The notes below the pieces were generated by a model. It had not been told where the DNA came from, ran no database searches, and worked only from the letters and a program-made list of their open reading frames with translations. From Entonaema liquescens (Eukaryota; Ascomycota; Sordariomycetes; Xylariales; Xylariaceae), in the NCBI GenBank assembly GCA_902805475.1, contig CADCSX010000023.1, positions 1,736,001 to 1,800,000 of the forward strand: a stretch of 64,000 nt of DNA, in the 5' to 3' direction. Of the stretch, positions 1 through 11,311 are shown in pieces (within the stretch, counting starts at the first letter, position 1; each line of letters opens with the position of its first letter). The position numbers and the translations under genes are program-made.

Positions 1-2
1 TA

Positions 3-422
3 CCCAAGAGCGCTATGAAGTATCTCGAGGCGATCAGGAAAGAGGCCGCGCTCAGAAGAGATCGCAGGAAAACGGCATCACCAATGCCAAGCGCGCCGTC
101 GACGCCTATTAGGAACACGTATAACGGCCATAACACGGAAACACCAGGAAGTATACAGGGCACGCCAAACCTAGATCAAGACGATGACGACGATATGCCC
201 GACGGGATCAATCTCGATCCATCCTTAATGCTACCATTTACGCTCCCAACAGTCACAGATATGCTCATTTCTTACGGCGCCGGATTTGGAGGAGTCAATC
301 GGGAGCGGGAGAGAAAGTACATCCCTACGATCCCACCAGAATATCTCGATAAACTCGAAGTAAGCAGTAATCCAAGCCGACCAATATTTGGTGAAAAGGA
401 TTGGGAGAATGAAGAAGTATGA
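3..422 (+). CDS. C-terminal fragment of an unidentified gene, cut by the window edge
   Basis: The frame is open from the first bases of the window and ends at a stop at 420-422. A Met codon lies at 15, but the open codons before it suggest this is the tail of a longer protein rather than its start. The visible part begins with a basic helical stretch rich in Lys, Arg and Ala, then a Ser/Pro/Thr-rich linker, a run of five Asp, and a more ordered end containing the segment LPTVTDMLISYGAGFGG and the acidic tail EKDWENEEV. I do not recognise the family. The charged, low-complexity composition fits a nuclear or scaffold protein, but that is only an impression. The upstream exons lie outside the window. 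Confidence 0.5.
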   Translation, partial: PKSAMKYLEAIRKEAALRRDRRKTASPMPSAPSTPIRNTYNGHNTETPGSIQGTPNLDQDDDDDMPDGINLDPSLMLPFTLPTVTDMLISYGAGFGGVNRERERKYIPTIPPEYLDKLEVSSNPSRPIFGEKDWENEEV

Positions 423-3400
423 TGGCCTGACCGAAGATGATTCACAGAGCGGTTAGCGAATAGAAGAAGCCTATAACTCGGGCCAGCTCAGCAATGCATA
501 AGGTTCTTCTCATCACAAGTTACCTACCGAATAGGTTGACACGGCCGAAATCTTGTCGCGTTGGCGCCAACAGAAGGGGTCATAGACGCGATAATAAAGC
601 TTATGCAAGCTGCAAGGGACGAACGCGTGGTTCAGGGGAGAAGTTAAGTTAGTTAAGGGTTCAACTGCATATCACCTACGGGACCTACAGGAGAGGCGTC
701 GGGGATGAGTGAGATAAGGCCAGTAAAATGCCTCAAAAGCTGGTATTAGTGTATCCCACCACAGAGGACCGGACACGATAGAATTGACTATTGGAAGATG
801 ATATCAATTGGAGTGATACATAATAGATATGTACCTAAGGTATTCGAAAACAGGGAAGAGAAGAAAAGTTTTTCTTCTTGTAAGAGTATTGCGACCATTG
901 CAACCATTGCGACCATCTGACTGTGCTCAATCTTTCAACTTTCAATGCTAGAAATGTCGTGGCCGTTGACTAACGGACCTATTCAATTACCAAAGTAGCC
1001 AATAGAGTTTGCTTTTTACCTGAGACCTTGTGTGTTCTGAGTTTGCGATGCGGTCAGGATAGATGCAGGCCCAACGGCTGCCAGCTGTCGCGTTCGGTAT
1101 TCCCTAGCTACCTAGGTAGGTTATATCCAATCGAGTTCAATCAATTCCCATCAATTCCCCTAGGGTTGCATAAGGGATCACCGACCACCACCTTTTATTT
1201 TCAAGGCTTGGCAACGAATTCAAACGACACTTTTTATTACTACTAGCTGCGTGGATGAACACTCAGGATCAAACCCGAAATGTTGCGAAAAATACCGGGT
1301 TTGAAATGGTTATATCAGTTGAATTCTTGTCTAATTTTAGAACTTCCTCATCAAGTTTCTCCGATGTCAATAATAGTAAGCTTAGAGGTGTTAGCGATAA
1401 ATTGACAAACTTCTCTTGACACCCCGCGCGCAATTCATCTAATTGGTGGCGGTTCGATAGACAACTCGGATGGGCTGGCTAAATTGGACACGTCAATAGG
1501 TTCTACCCAGGGACTTGAGGTCGGAATCGATGGGCCCGCGGGATTATTTGGTGCGTCCATTGAGGAACCGGGCTTCCAGACCCAGACCATTCTCTGTTCA
1601 CTTGTGGAAGTGACGTATACTTTACTGCTTTACCCCGCTGGAATTGGTGGGTATTTACTATGTTTGTATGTATAACTGTAGTCTGGGAGTTCTTAAATAT
1701 AATATCTTTAGGTAGTTGATGGACACAGAGGATGATGATGGTGTAGCTATCGTGGAAATCGGGTAACCGTGTTATACCAACCCTTTTTTTCCCATTTCTT
1801 TTTACCCTCCGCTCCCGACTCGGCTAACCTCAGGTCGATCCTGGGATCTCGCATCTATAGACAAGCCAATGAGAGAGCCAGGAATGAGCTGACCCCGGTA
1901 CAACTTACCGATTCCCACATGTTTGCTCTCTTAGGCTCCAGTTGCGTGGGGCACCCTTTTCAGGATGAACGGAGCGATTAGTATACTACCTACTTTATCG
2001 ATTAGGAAACTATGAAGACGCGGACAGGCGGAGCGAGTATAGCATCTTACCAACTTGGAGAAGCTCTGCCGTAACGCACTAAGTAATAGAGTGAATACTA
2101 ATGTAAACTTGGTTTGCGGGGGTGACGGGACTAGAAAAAGTTGGGGTCGGCGAACGAGATTCCAGACCTTCCTCATATTGAAGTTAGGGTTTGCGGGCAC
2201 TTACATGTGCACTTATACATTCACATGGTATTTTACATGTAGTTCTTGATTTGTGGAAAGCCGGTTCATTCTGTACATACATAGTAGTGGACATGTTGTA
2301 CATAGTAGTGGACATGTACATGTAGTAAAGGGTCGTATGACCACCCCCATGCATGCATAGCATTACTTGACTAAAGGTTAAGACAGAAAAAAAAAAGGAC
2401 TCAGCGGGCATAGTTTTGACAAGTGACTTCGGTGCATTGGTGCGTTGGGCAGGTAGACAGAAATACGTAACATAACTTACACTCGCTTAAGCAACGTAGT
2501 ACGTAGACCGCTAGACACTCCCTTTTTAATACCTGGAATGAGATTCATGGAATGAGTCCATAAGAGAGACTAAAGCAACCAGTTAGAAACAAGGCGAACA
2601 AAGAACGGTGCGTGACCGCTTCGGTCTTTGAATTGTGAATTGTCGGTCTAGGTTGGAAAAGTGCCGCGGTTTGACCAATGCCCAAAATTGTTGCGGGCCA
2701 GACTTGTGAAGAGTGGAAACCATGTCTCTGACCCCCAGCCAATTGGGAATAAACGGTAATGGTGGTTGTAAGTTGATGATGTGCATCGCTTCTATTGACG
2801 CCTTCCGGGTCATAGTACAAGGACAAAAAGAAAAAAAAAAAAAGTATAGACCCCCCGTGGTGGTACCGGGCCATGGGCCATGAGCTACGGTGCTAATGGA
2901 ATTCCCTTCCGCCACGACAACCCGCTTGCATGCTAGCCAGATCAGATGAACCGTGGCCCCAAAAGAATACCTATATAATACCCAAGGCCAAAACATATTA
3001 AACCAACCAACCCCCCGGCTAGTGGATGTGTTATAGAAAAGGAAAAAGAAGAAGAAGAAAAGAAGAAAAAAACATGAGTAATATAAGTACATGTATGCCT
3101 ATTTGGTAAAGAGAGATAAGCTCAAGTTGTTTGCAACTACGGCGTCCTTCGTGTAAGTCACTAACGACCTGGAATTTCCCGATTCGTCTCTTAAGTCAAT
3201 AAATTGAGTTTTCACACATCTATCGAAAAAGAAGGTACGAGCCATAAAGATTCAACCATCCCGTCTGAAATCAGCTGAGCTTGTATTTGACCCATATTTC
3301 CATATTTTACAACTTGGATATTTGGGATATACATTTCTTTTCGTTAATTGACTCTTCCCTGACACTTCTTCATGGCCCTAAGAGCGAATCACGCTAACAT

Positions 3401-3740
3401 ATAACTACTGGCTTATAGTCGTGTAAGTGGTGGACGACATCGGGCTTGACACGGGTTGTACATATTTTCACCATTATTCTCGAGTTTTTATCTGCAACGG
3501 CGAGGGATTGATTCTTTTCTTTTTTTTTTTTTACTTGAAGAAAAAGGGTGAATAAGAAAGAGCCTGCTTGGCCAACTGGCTGCTTGTCTGCTTGTCAAAG
3601 CCCTACCACGGTTGCTAGCAGCTCATCCCCCTATTGTTGTCACACCAAGCACGATATCGATAATTTTGCGAAAATCAACCCAAATCATTGCGGACGCAAG
3701 CGGATTGTATTTCCTTTGATACAACATCCAGTCAGCCACA
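423..3740. other. Intergenic region without a convincing gene
   Basis: About 3.3 kb between the first fragment and the TBC-domain gene. Open frames here are short, overlap on both strands and carry low-complexity translations from T-rich or A-rich tracts. I see a 17-bp direct repeat near 2.3 kb (listed separately), purine-rich stretches near 3.04-3.07 kb and a T tract at about 3.52 kb. One TACCTAGGTA palindrome sits at 1109-1118. No tRNA or rRNA gene was recognised. The last few hundred bases presumably hold the promoter of the TBC-domain gene. Confidence 0.5.
2280..2317. repeat. 17-bp tandem direct repeat, period 21
   Basis: The 17-mer CATAGTAGTGGACATGT occurs at 2280-2296 and again at 2301-2317. 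It lies in intergenic DNA; no function is apparent. Confidence 0.8.
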
Positions 3741-6671
3741 ATGCTCGGAGTTACACCACACGCGGTACAATACATAGCACCGCCAGCACCCCCCAAGACC
3801 GCAAATGTCCGAACTAAGAGCAGGACTTCGAGTCTTGTCCCCTTCAGAGATGACTCCAAGTTGGTAGCGTTCCGGTACGACCAAACCGTCCAGGCAGAGC
3901 CACCTATACCAATCCCACCACCTCGATCTTCTCGTCGCCCACCTCCGCGTCCTATTTCGTGCAATACAGCTCGTATTCCTGTCGTAATACCGCCTCCACG
4001 TCCAGCTCCTCCCACGGAACAGCACCCGGCATTGAGGACTATCAGTAGCCCGCGGACAAGTGTGGATGCGAGAAAGCGGGACTCTTGTCACTCACCCACT
4101 ACTCCTTCGAGTTCATGGACCATTCACGAGGATAGCGAGACGGAAGACGAAGATCCTTTTACCTACGAAAACATTAAGAAGTTTGGAGAGATTCGGCCCC
4201 TCCAATTGATAACCCGTTCTGCATCGCCCTCTCTATATTCGCGTCAAGAGGAACGAGTAAGCGAATCCAACAGCAGGGCTAGCGCTCCTTCGCCAGCGCT
4301 TTCGGATGGAGATACTGTTTCGCCAACATCGCCAACGACCCCACCTTCTAACTTTTCAAAAGGTTTGCAAGAAGCTTTAGTTTACGATCAAATTCGTCAA
4401 AATCATCATTTTCGAAGATGAGGCGATTACGGAAGAAAGCAGGAAATGACGGGGTCCCGTGCGCTGGGAACCCCGGCTATCCACTAAACTCACTAAACGG
4501 GCAGGACGAATCGGCGCCTAAATCCCCTAGCGGCAGATTGTCACCAGTGCCTAATCCCCATGATTCCCCAGTTATTTCAACCACTATCCCCACCGAGAGC
4601 TTGCTAGAAGATGATTTTATGACCCAGCTGTCCTTCTCCAAGCGTGGCAGCCTCATTTTTGGCGCCAAGCATTCGCGCAGATCCAACAAGAATTTGGCCA
4701 CCATGGCCGAACAGCACGGCATCATCAATAATGGAACCACCGAGACCGAACGACCTAGAAAGCCACGCGCTTTTCCCTTAGTACCGACGCGCGAAAAGAC
4801 TCCCGATGCCGTAGTCGGCGCGACCGCCACCGTTAACGATCCCGTCAAATTCTCAGGGGCTTCCGACAACGCCTTGACCAGCGCGCCCTCCACACCGCGC
4901 CGGCCACCTCCTAGCGTTCGGGTTATATCTGCTGAGGCGGAGAAGGAATCTCAAAAGGTGAGATCGCTCTATGAATCCGGGGAAGAAGTGAAGTGGGAGG
5001 AGGGCGCGAGACGCTCATCGATTGATGAGCCTATCCAACCCTCAGCAGAAAACCCATCAGAAGAGAATGCGAATGACGCGTACGGTTTCCTTATATATCC
5101 AACATCATTATACATTTGATAATGCTGACCAGTCGCGTCTCTTAATAGGTTAAACGACCAGGTTGGACACCCTACTCCAATCTCGGCTTCTACTTCGTCG
5201 CCACAAGATAAGGACATACGGCGCGAATATGAGTTAGCAGGAGGAATCGAGGATTGGGAAGGGGTACAGGTTGAAGATGTCGATCGTTATGGTTTCATTT
5301 CAGTTCAACAGCCGCAGGATTCGCGGCCGTCGTCCCCGACCGAAACGACGTCTGTCCATTTTTCAATGCGCAAACAGCGAAACGTTCTGATTCGGAAGGA
5401 AACGGCATCACATTCGTTAAGAGTTAGGAGCGGCCCTAGTAGGAAGATGTCAGCTCGCTCCCTGAATACCCAGGCGTCGGAATTATCTACTGCGTCACAT
5501 CGTTCCGCAATTTCGGCTACATTCCGTCAAGCCACAAATTTATTGCCGCATAACAGGGACAGGAGATTATTAGACGAAGCTGGGGATATCCTTGCAACCC
5601 ACCCAGGCTTATCGCACATCACTGAGGACGGGTCGGCCGAGAGGAAGCTAGCCGAGTTGAAGCTGAAGGAGACGCAGCGCGCTGAGAAGTGGCGGAGGAT
5701 GGCTACAGTAATTAAAACGGGCGACGATGGCCAAGGTATGGTGTTTGATTTCGACCTGAAGCACCCGAAGATAGTCAAGCGGGTATGGAAGGGCATCCCC
5801 GATTGCTGGCGGGCGGCAGCTTGGTACTCATTCCTCTATTCCGCTGCCAAGGCTAGTAGCGAACCGTTTGTCAACGAGGAGGAAATCAAGGCTGATTACC
5901 GCCGGCTCATCGAGGAGCCGTCGCCGGACGATGGGCAGATCGATCTGGACGTGCCTAGGACAATTAATCAACACATTATGTTCAGGCGGAGATACCGTGG
6001 CGGCCAACGATTGCTTTTTCGAGTGCTGCATTCCCTATCACTTTATTATCCCGATACGGGCTACGTCCAGGGCATGGCTCCGCTAGCAGCAACCTTCCTC
6101 AGCTACTACGATGAAGAGGCGTGCTTTGTAATGCTTGTTCGACTATGGAAGTATCGTGGTCTCAATCGGATGTATGGCTCTGGATTCGTGGCGCTCATAG
6201 AGGCTCTGAAGGACTTCGAACGCGATTGGTTGGCTAGTAGGGACGTCGCCGAGAAACTCGTAAGTTCCAATCCGTCTCTATCCGACTTGATCTTAGCTAA
6301 CATTTTACTAGACTGAGCTTTGCATCGACCCGACTGCATACGCCACCAAGTGGTATCTGACCCTTTTCAACTTATCGATACCATTTTCTGTTCAGCTCCG
6401 CGTGTGGGACGCATTCATCCTGCTTGGCTCTTCGCCGAAGCCGACTGACGGCTCCATGTCGCCAACCAAGGTTGCTCCGGAACCATCGTCTAAGGGACTC
6501 GAGATTCTCCACGCAACCAGTCTCGCTATTATTGACACGCTCCGGCCAACGCTGCTGGATTCTGATTTTGAGAATGCTATGAAGTCTCTTACTTCCTGGG
6601 TTCCTATTAAGGATGAACAAGGATTTATGGAACTCGTCCAATTAGAGTATAGACGACATCAGAGCAGATAA
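3741..6671 (+). CDS. TBC-domain protein (putative Rab GTPase-activating protein), frame disturbed near 4360
   Basis: TBC proteins speed GTP hydrolysis by Rab GTPases in membrane traffic. Coding runs from 3741, with introns at 5080-5148 (GTACGG..TAATAG) and 6260-6311 (GTAAGT..ACTAG), to the stop at 6671. The first half is Ser/Pro-rich and looks disordered. The TBC fold starts near 5780 with the motif KGIPDCWRAAAWYSFL. The catalytic arginine finger is in IDLDVPRT (Arg codon 5957-5959) and the glutamine finger in YVQGM (Gln codon 6068-6070), so the GAP site looks intact. The reading frame changes between about 4257 and 4418. A 1-base deletion in the A run at 4358-4361 would rejoin the frames and give about 936 residues. 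A 161-nt intron 4257-4417 is the alternative (882 residues), but it skips several nearer AG sites. The Rab target is unknown. Confidence 0.85.
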
Positions 6672-8130
6672 AAAGATGTAGGAGGTTGGGGAGTTGATTT
6701 GACGCATTATTCGACTGGGACCTAAAAACTTGTCATAAACTGTTTTCGGTCAACCATGGCAATACACGCCGCCTTTCTTAGATTTGCGCTGGGATGGGAT
6801 CTTCTGGCAGGAAGGGAGAGAGATTCGGTGGGAGTCCCATGATACCGGTTTGCGGGCCAACCACCTACGCTGGCTATCTAATTCACAACAACCTACATCG
6901 CCGAGACCGCGACAAGGGTCTGATTTGGCATCCGATTTCCTTTGTGCTTCGGAGGAGAGCGCTGGTGTTTTCGCCTTTGCCGGGCTACTGGGCGGAAGCT
7001 CTGGAGACGCTGATGGATGGTTCTCGCATTATACCCCTACGCATTCAAATGGATTATTCACGGATGGTGGAAGACGGTTACTCCACCGGCTTATTACTAC
7101 ATACATATATTTAATACGGAGCTTTAACTACCTATACAGCCTCGCGGAGGTTGTATTCACTATACCCCCTACAATAGCGTCTAGTGCTTACTTGTCCTAG
7201 ACCTAAATTACCCTACGATAGTATGAATTTGATATACCTAATTTACTCTTCCCCTAGATTGTTGGATTACTCACATTGTTTGGCTGAATTCAAGTGGCCT
7301 CACTTGTATTTTGGATTGATTGTATAATATTTTGATGATATAAGGATGACGTATGCATCATTAAGGCGTAGTTTGTTAGTTATCGTGGTTAGTAAAACGC
7401 ATTAGTTCTGTGTTGGTAAGTAAGGCTGACAATCCTGGCTGTGAAGACATCCTCCTGTCTTCCTCAGCCTCCGCAAATCGTTTTCAGTGTAACACATTAG
7501 AACGCATTAGATTTGCACAGCCAAGGAGCAAGGAGCGCTATAGCGTACGGTGGGAAAACATGGTTCGATTCCACGGGTTTGGATCATCCGCCTCGGCTAA
7601 CGTCCCACTTTCTATCGTTGGCGGACGCCGTGTTTGCGTAGCACGGCTACGCGGCGTGGTGCAGAACGTTGTCTATGGGCGATCGTTGCCGAAGGTGTCG
7701 TAAAGGGTTTATATATATTAGGTAGGTGGTCTGATATATAGTTCGTACGTGAAGACTAGGACGTCGATGAGTAGAAAAGTAAAGAAATATCAGCTGGTTC
7801 GATTAGGTAAGAATTACTTGTGTTCGGTTAGCGATCTGTACTACATAAAGGTGTGCGAGATTGGGTATTCCTTGCGAACAAAGGAAGCGAGGCGAAGGAG
7901 CACATGATAAGAGGAATTCCTCGAGGGATTACTTTTTAGGTAAACCATTTCCATCGGGAATCCAAATAACTACTGGATTTTTTTCAATTCTTGATCTATT
8001 TCGTCTGTCTTGGCTTACTTTCAGTTTGCACATCAATAACTACTTGGGGAATATTGCTATTTGCTTGTTGGTCATCACCATATAAGAAAAAAGAAAAAAG
8101 AAAAGGGAAATAAGAAATAAGAAATTCAAG
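6672..8130. other. Intergenic region, no supported gene
   Basis: About 1.5 kb holding the 3' flank of the TBC gene and the 5' flank of the next gene. Overlapping open frames at 6784-7200 have no recognisable features. An A-rich purine tract lies just before the next start codon at 8131. Confidence 0.45.
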
Positions 8131-9023
8131 ATGACGCTCCACTCCAAAAACACCGATAAAAAAGACGACGATCCGCCTCCGTACTCCGAACGTACTCCGG
8201 ACGGCACGGTCCTAATAACAGCCACCACCTCTGAAGCTGAAGCCCCTCCTCCCCCTTTCACATCACAACCTCAACCCCAACAATCACAACAACAACTCCA
8301 ACAACAACAACTATCTCCCCCTCAACCTCAAATCCCGCGGCAATTCCCACCCGCATTTAACTTATACCTCGAGTCCAGACGCCACTACCACATCGGCGTA
8401 CACGAGAACCCCCCGTTATACGCCGTCTCCCTCGCCCCCGCCTACTCCTCCAAACCAGACGTCATCCTGCACACCGGGCCCAGCGACCGGTCCCCGCCCC
8501 TCGCCACCGTCGAGCGCATCGGCTTCCACCGCGACCTCGTAGTCACTCTCCCGCCTCTGGTCTCCGCACCATCTGCCCCGCGCACCGAAGAACACGTCGA
8601 GATCCCCGGGTTCATCGGCGAGTCGTACGCCTTCACCGTCGAGGCCGGGCCCGCTGGTCGCCGGGAACCGTTCGAGTGGCGGCGGTCGCGCGGCGACGCG
8701 GTCGAAGCGCTTGGCGGCCGGAGTACCGGGTGGAAGTTAGTCCGGCTGCGGACGGATGCGCCGAGCGGGCTCGGGGGCCAGGCGCGGTTTGGAGGGGGCG
8801 CGACGGCGGGGGACGGCAAGGAGGTGGTGGCGGTGTGGGCGTGGGCGACGATGAGCATGACGAAGAAGCTGCGGTTTAGGTTCCTGGGTTCCGGGGCGAG
8901 CGGCGTGTTGGGGAGAGGTGGGCGGTGATGGCGGTTGCGACGGCGCTGTGGGTTTTCGAGAGGGAGAGGAGGCAGCGGGAACAGCAGGGGGCGGGGGACG
9001 GTAGGGTCGGTGTTGGGATTTAG
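8131..9023 (+). CDS. Fungal Pro/Gln-rich conserved protein with a tubby-like resemblance; frameshift near the C-terminus
   Basis: As written, the frame from ATG 8131 stops at 8928 (265 residues). The N-terminus has a PPPY motif of the kind bound by WW domains, then a Pro/Gln-rich stretch. The central part, with HIGVHENPPLYAVSLAP and SPPLATVERIG, resembles a fungal family I associate with the tubby/LURP-like fold; that link is from memory and weak. At the G run 8910-8913 one extra G would let the frame continue to a stop at 9021-9023 with the segment ERWAVMAVATALWVFERERR, which looks much more like a genuine C-terminus than the Gly/Arg-rich tail read now. The restored protein would be 297 residues. 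The gene is GC-rich and I see no intron. Function unknown. Confidence 0.65.
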
Positions 9024-9750
9024 GAGTTGGGATGGGGAGGACTGAGGGAGGGAATAGCGGGCTGTTGTTTAGGGAGGCGGTATTGGTTGGTATGATATGG
9101 TGCTTTTATACCCCTTTGAGATACCAGATTGATATGAAATCATCGCATCACGACACCAAGCGTCTCGGCGTCTGTTTCTAATTGGGGAATACTTGATTGG
9201 GGTGGGTGTGATGCTCAAGAGCTTGGTGTAGTTACTTCGTCCCCGGATTTGGTTCTTCTACACCTAATACTACCTAGGCAGTCCTCGGTTGAGGAAACGT
9301 CTAATAGGCTAAGACAGCAAGACGTAACGTAGACTCGCTGTCCGCATTAGATCCTGTCTAACGTATCTTGAAACGGCTCTGTTCAACCGTCGGGGACCCC
9401 TAGTTGATGATATACTGTAGGTATGATTCTACCGGTCTATAATGCCATATAGAGGGTTGTGAACTATATCATACATAGCATGGGGTTTGCCATGGTCCCT
9501 TCTGTCCATCGGATATATTGTAGGTTTGTATTTCCCTGGGGAACGTTACTATCCGCCCCTTTTGTAAAGTCGAAGAGGTAGAATACTACATCTAGGAATC
9601 AGTGTGATATAGGCGGGAAGTCGCATGATATAGTCGAACGGGGTACAAGCTTACGAGGCTAGGAGGCAAACAGTACTAATAACGAAGTGCCCCCTTTTCG
9701 TGCCTTTTCAGCCATTCCCTCACTCTACCATGTGCAGATGATATTTAACC
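9024..9750. other. Intergenic region, no supported gene
   Basis: About 0.7 kb between two plus-strand genes. No convincing coding, RNA or repeat feature seen apart from a partial copy of the CCTAGG-type palindrome near 9.27 kb. Confidence 0.45.
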
Positions 9751-10908
9751 ATGTCGGCGATTACAACAAGACTACCATTCAGCAGAACCAGCTCTACAGA
9801 CGAACCATCCACAACGGAAACGCCGCTACTTCCGCCACTACTGCCGCCGCAAACTACCCCTTTCACGCCGGCACCCAACGTAGACTGCGCGTTCTCGGTA
9901 TACTGCAAAGACCTAACATATTCCGATGGCTTTATCCCGTTACTGTCGGGTGCCGCTTGCCAGGCGGTCAATGAGTTTGCGAGGGGGGAGCTAGGGTACG
10001 AGCCGAGTTGCTTCCCAGACGGATACTTCACGCTCTTCAACGACATGTACGAGGAAATCAGCCGGGAAACAAGCACGATGACGGAGTGGTCGACCGTGGC
10101 GTACCCCGGGTCCGCCTGCGTGTCCGACTGGACTACGGCCTGCGTGACTGTCGTGACGGACGATACTTGGGAGTACTCGCAGGCGTGGTGCTGTCCGCCG
10201 GGCTCCTGGACTTGCACGGCAAACGAGGATAGCGAGGCTCGCGCGGGGAGGTATTGTGCGAGTGCCATAACCTCGTATACCGAGGTGTGGATGGCCTGGA
10301 ACCCGCCGTACGCGGATCCCGTTGGACACCAGGTGTATTCTACGTGGCCTGTGTCCGTGGGGGGCGAGCCTACGGTATATGCTGCTACCGTTTACCACAG
10401 GGTCTTCCCGCTACAATTTACTGCGACGTCTAGTGTTCCTGGTGATACCAATACGACTCTAGGGCCAAGCAGTGATGTATCTTCAACTAGCGGGAACTCT
10501 AGTCCTGTTTCTGTTCTCTTTGGAGGCGTGATAGTGGGTATAGCAATCGGTACAGTACTCTGTGTTCTAGGAGTCTTATGCGGCGCTATTCTCCTCTATC
10601 GCCGGAGGCGAAGGAGGAGGACTGGAGACGATAGTAGCGGGGATTCCAGACCGAATCCGCCAGCTGGCGAACCTTTTACAGATAGACCCGAGCCCGAAGC
10701 ATACCCCTTGGCTCAGGTTAAAGAGGCGACACCGGGGATAGAGCTCGAAGCGAGAGTTTTGAGGTCGGAATTAGATGGCTCTGAGCTTGAATCACGGCGC
10801 GCAACTGTTAGCCCGCTAAGCAGTCTCAGTCCGGATCCGACAGGGAATGATGGAATTTCCCCCTTATCTGACTCCCGACACAAGAGTATCTTTGAGATAT
10901 CGGGGTGA
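9751..10908 (+). CDS. Single-pass membrane protein with Cys-containing ectodomain, unknown function
   Basis: An intronless 385-residue frame. Residues 1-40 are Ser/Thr/Pro-rich without a clear signal peptide. The next about 210 residues hold roughly a dozen Cys, including paired Cys in AWCCPPGSWTC, plus many Trp and Tyr, as in a disulfide-bonded extracellular domain. A Ser/Thr-rich stalk leads to a hydrophobic segment at about residues 254-283 (VLFGGVIVGIAIGTVLCVLG...), followed at once by a run of seven or more Arg, a strong stop-transfer signal. The tail of about 95 residues is acidic and Ser-rich. The layout (ectodomain, stalk, one membrane span, cytosolic tail) resembles fungal wall-sensor-like proteins, but I recognise no named domain. 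An upstream Met at 9687 is in another frame and does not supply a signal peptide. Confidence 0.7.
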   Translation: MSAITTRLPFSRTSSTDEPSTTETPLLPPLLPPQTTPFTPAPNVDCAFSVYCKDLTYSDGFIPLLSGAACQAVNEFARGELGYEPSCFPDGYFTLFNDMYEEISRETSTMTEWSTVAYPGSACVSDWTTACVTVVTDDTWEYSQAWCCPPGSWTCTANEDSEARAGRYCASAITSYTEVWMAWNPPYADPVGHQVYSTWPVSVGGEPTVYAATVYHRVFPLQFTATSSVPGDTNTTLGPSSDVSSTSGNSSPVSVLFGGVIVGIAIGTVLCVLGVLCGAILLYRRRRRRRTGDDSSGDSRPNPPAGEPFTDRPEPEAYPLAQVKEATPGIELEARVLRSELDGSELESRRATVSPLSSLSPDPTGNDGISPLSDSRHKSIFEISG

Positions 10909-11311
10909 TTTTACTTCGCCTGTACTTAGCACTATCGTTGCGTTTTGGCTTCATGATCATTTCTTCTTGATACAAGGGGTGGTCAGCTACGTTTGGATGA
11001 TACTATGAGCGACCGGTTTGCTTAGCGGGCTAAAGATTTATCTGTAATGTCTCTTTATAAGGCCGTAAAAGGGGGCATTTCCATTCCTGAACGAAGGTCT
11101 GTTCAAGACCAGAGAGTTCGGATCATTTTGAGATCTCATCGTTTTCGTGTACAATGTTGTCCTTAATATTTCTCAAAAATATATCAAATAATCAAATACA
11201 TTAGATACGCTGGCTGTGTAAAACGCCTACAATATCAAGTAAGAATGTATAGTTCGATTTCTATCGTAGACTGTAAACAACTGGCTAGGATATACCCAAA
11301 TCTAACCCTCT
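10909..11311. other. Convergent intergenic spacer
   Basis: About 400 bp between a plus-strand gene and the 3' end of the minus-strand monooxygenase. It presumably contains both 3' UTRs. No gene seen. Confidence 0.5.

Noticed and set aside
2545..3092. Minus-strand frames of 109 and 169 codons
   Set aside because: They overlap each other in different frames, start in poly-Phe from a purine tract and show no domain.
7555..7585. GGTTCGATTCC-like string resembling a tRNA B box
   Set aside because: No matching acceptor stem, A box or anticodon arm could be placed around it.
9720..10398. Minus-strand open frames opposite the single-pass membrane protein
   Set aside because: They are antisense to a frame with a coherent ectodomain, membrane span and tail, and have no features of their own.
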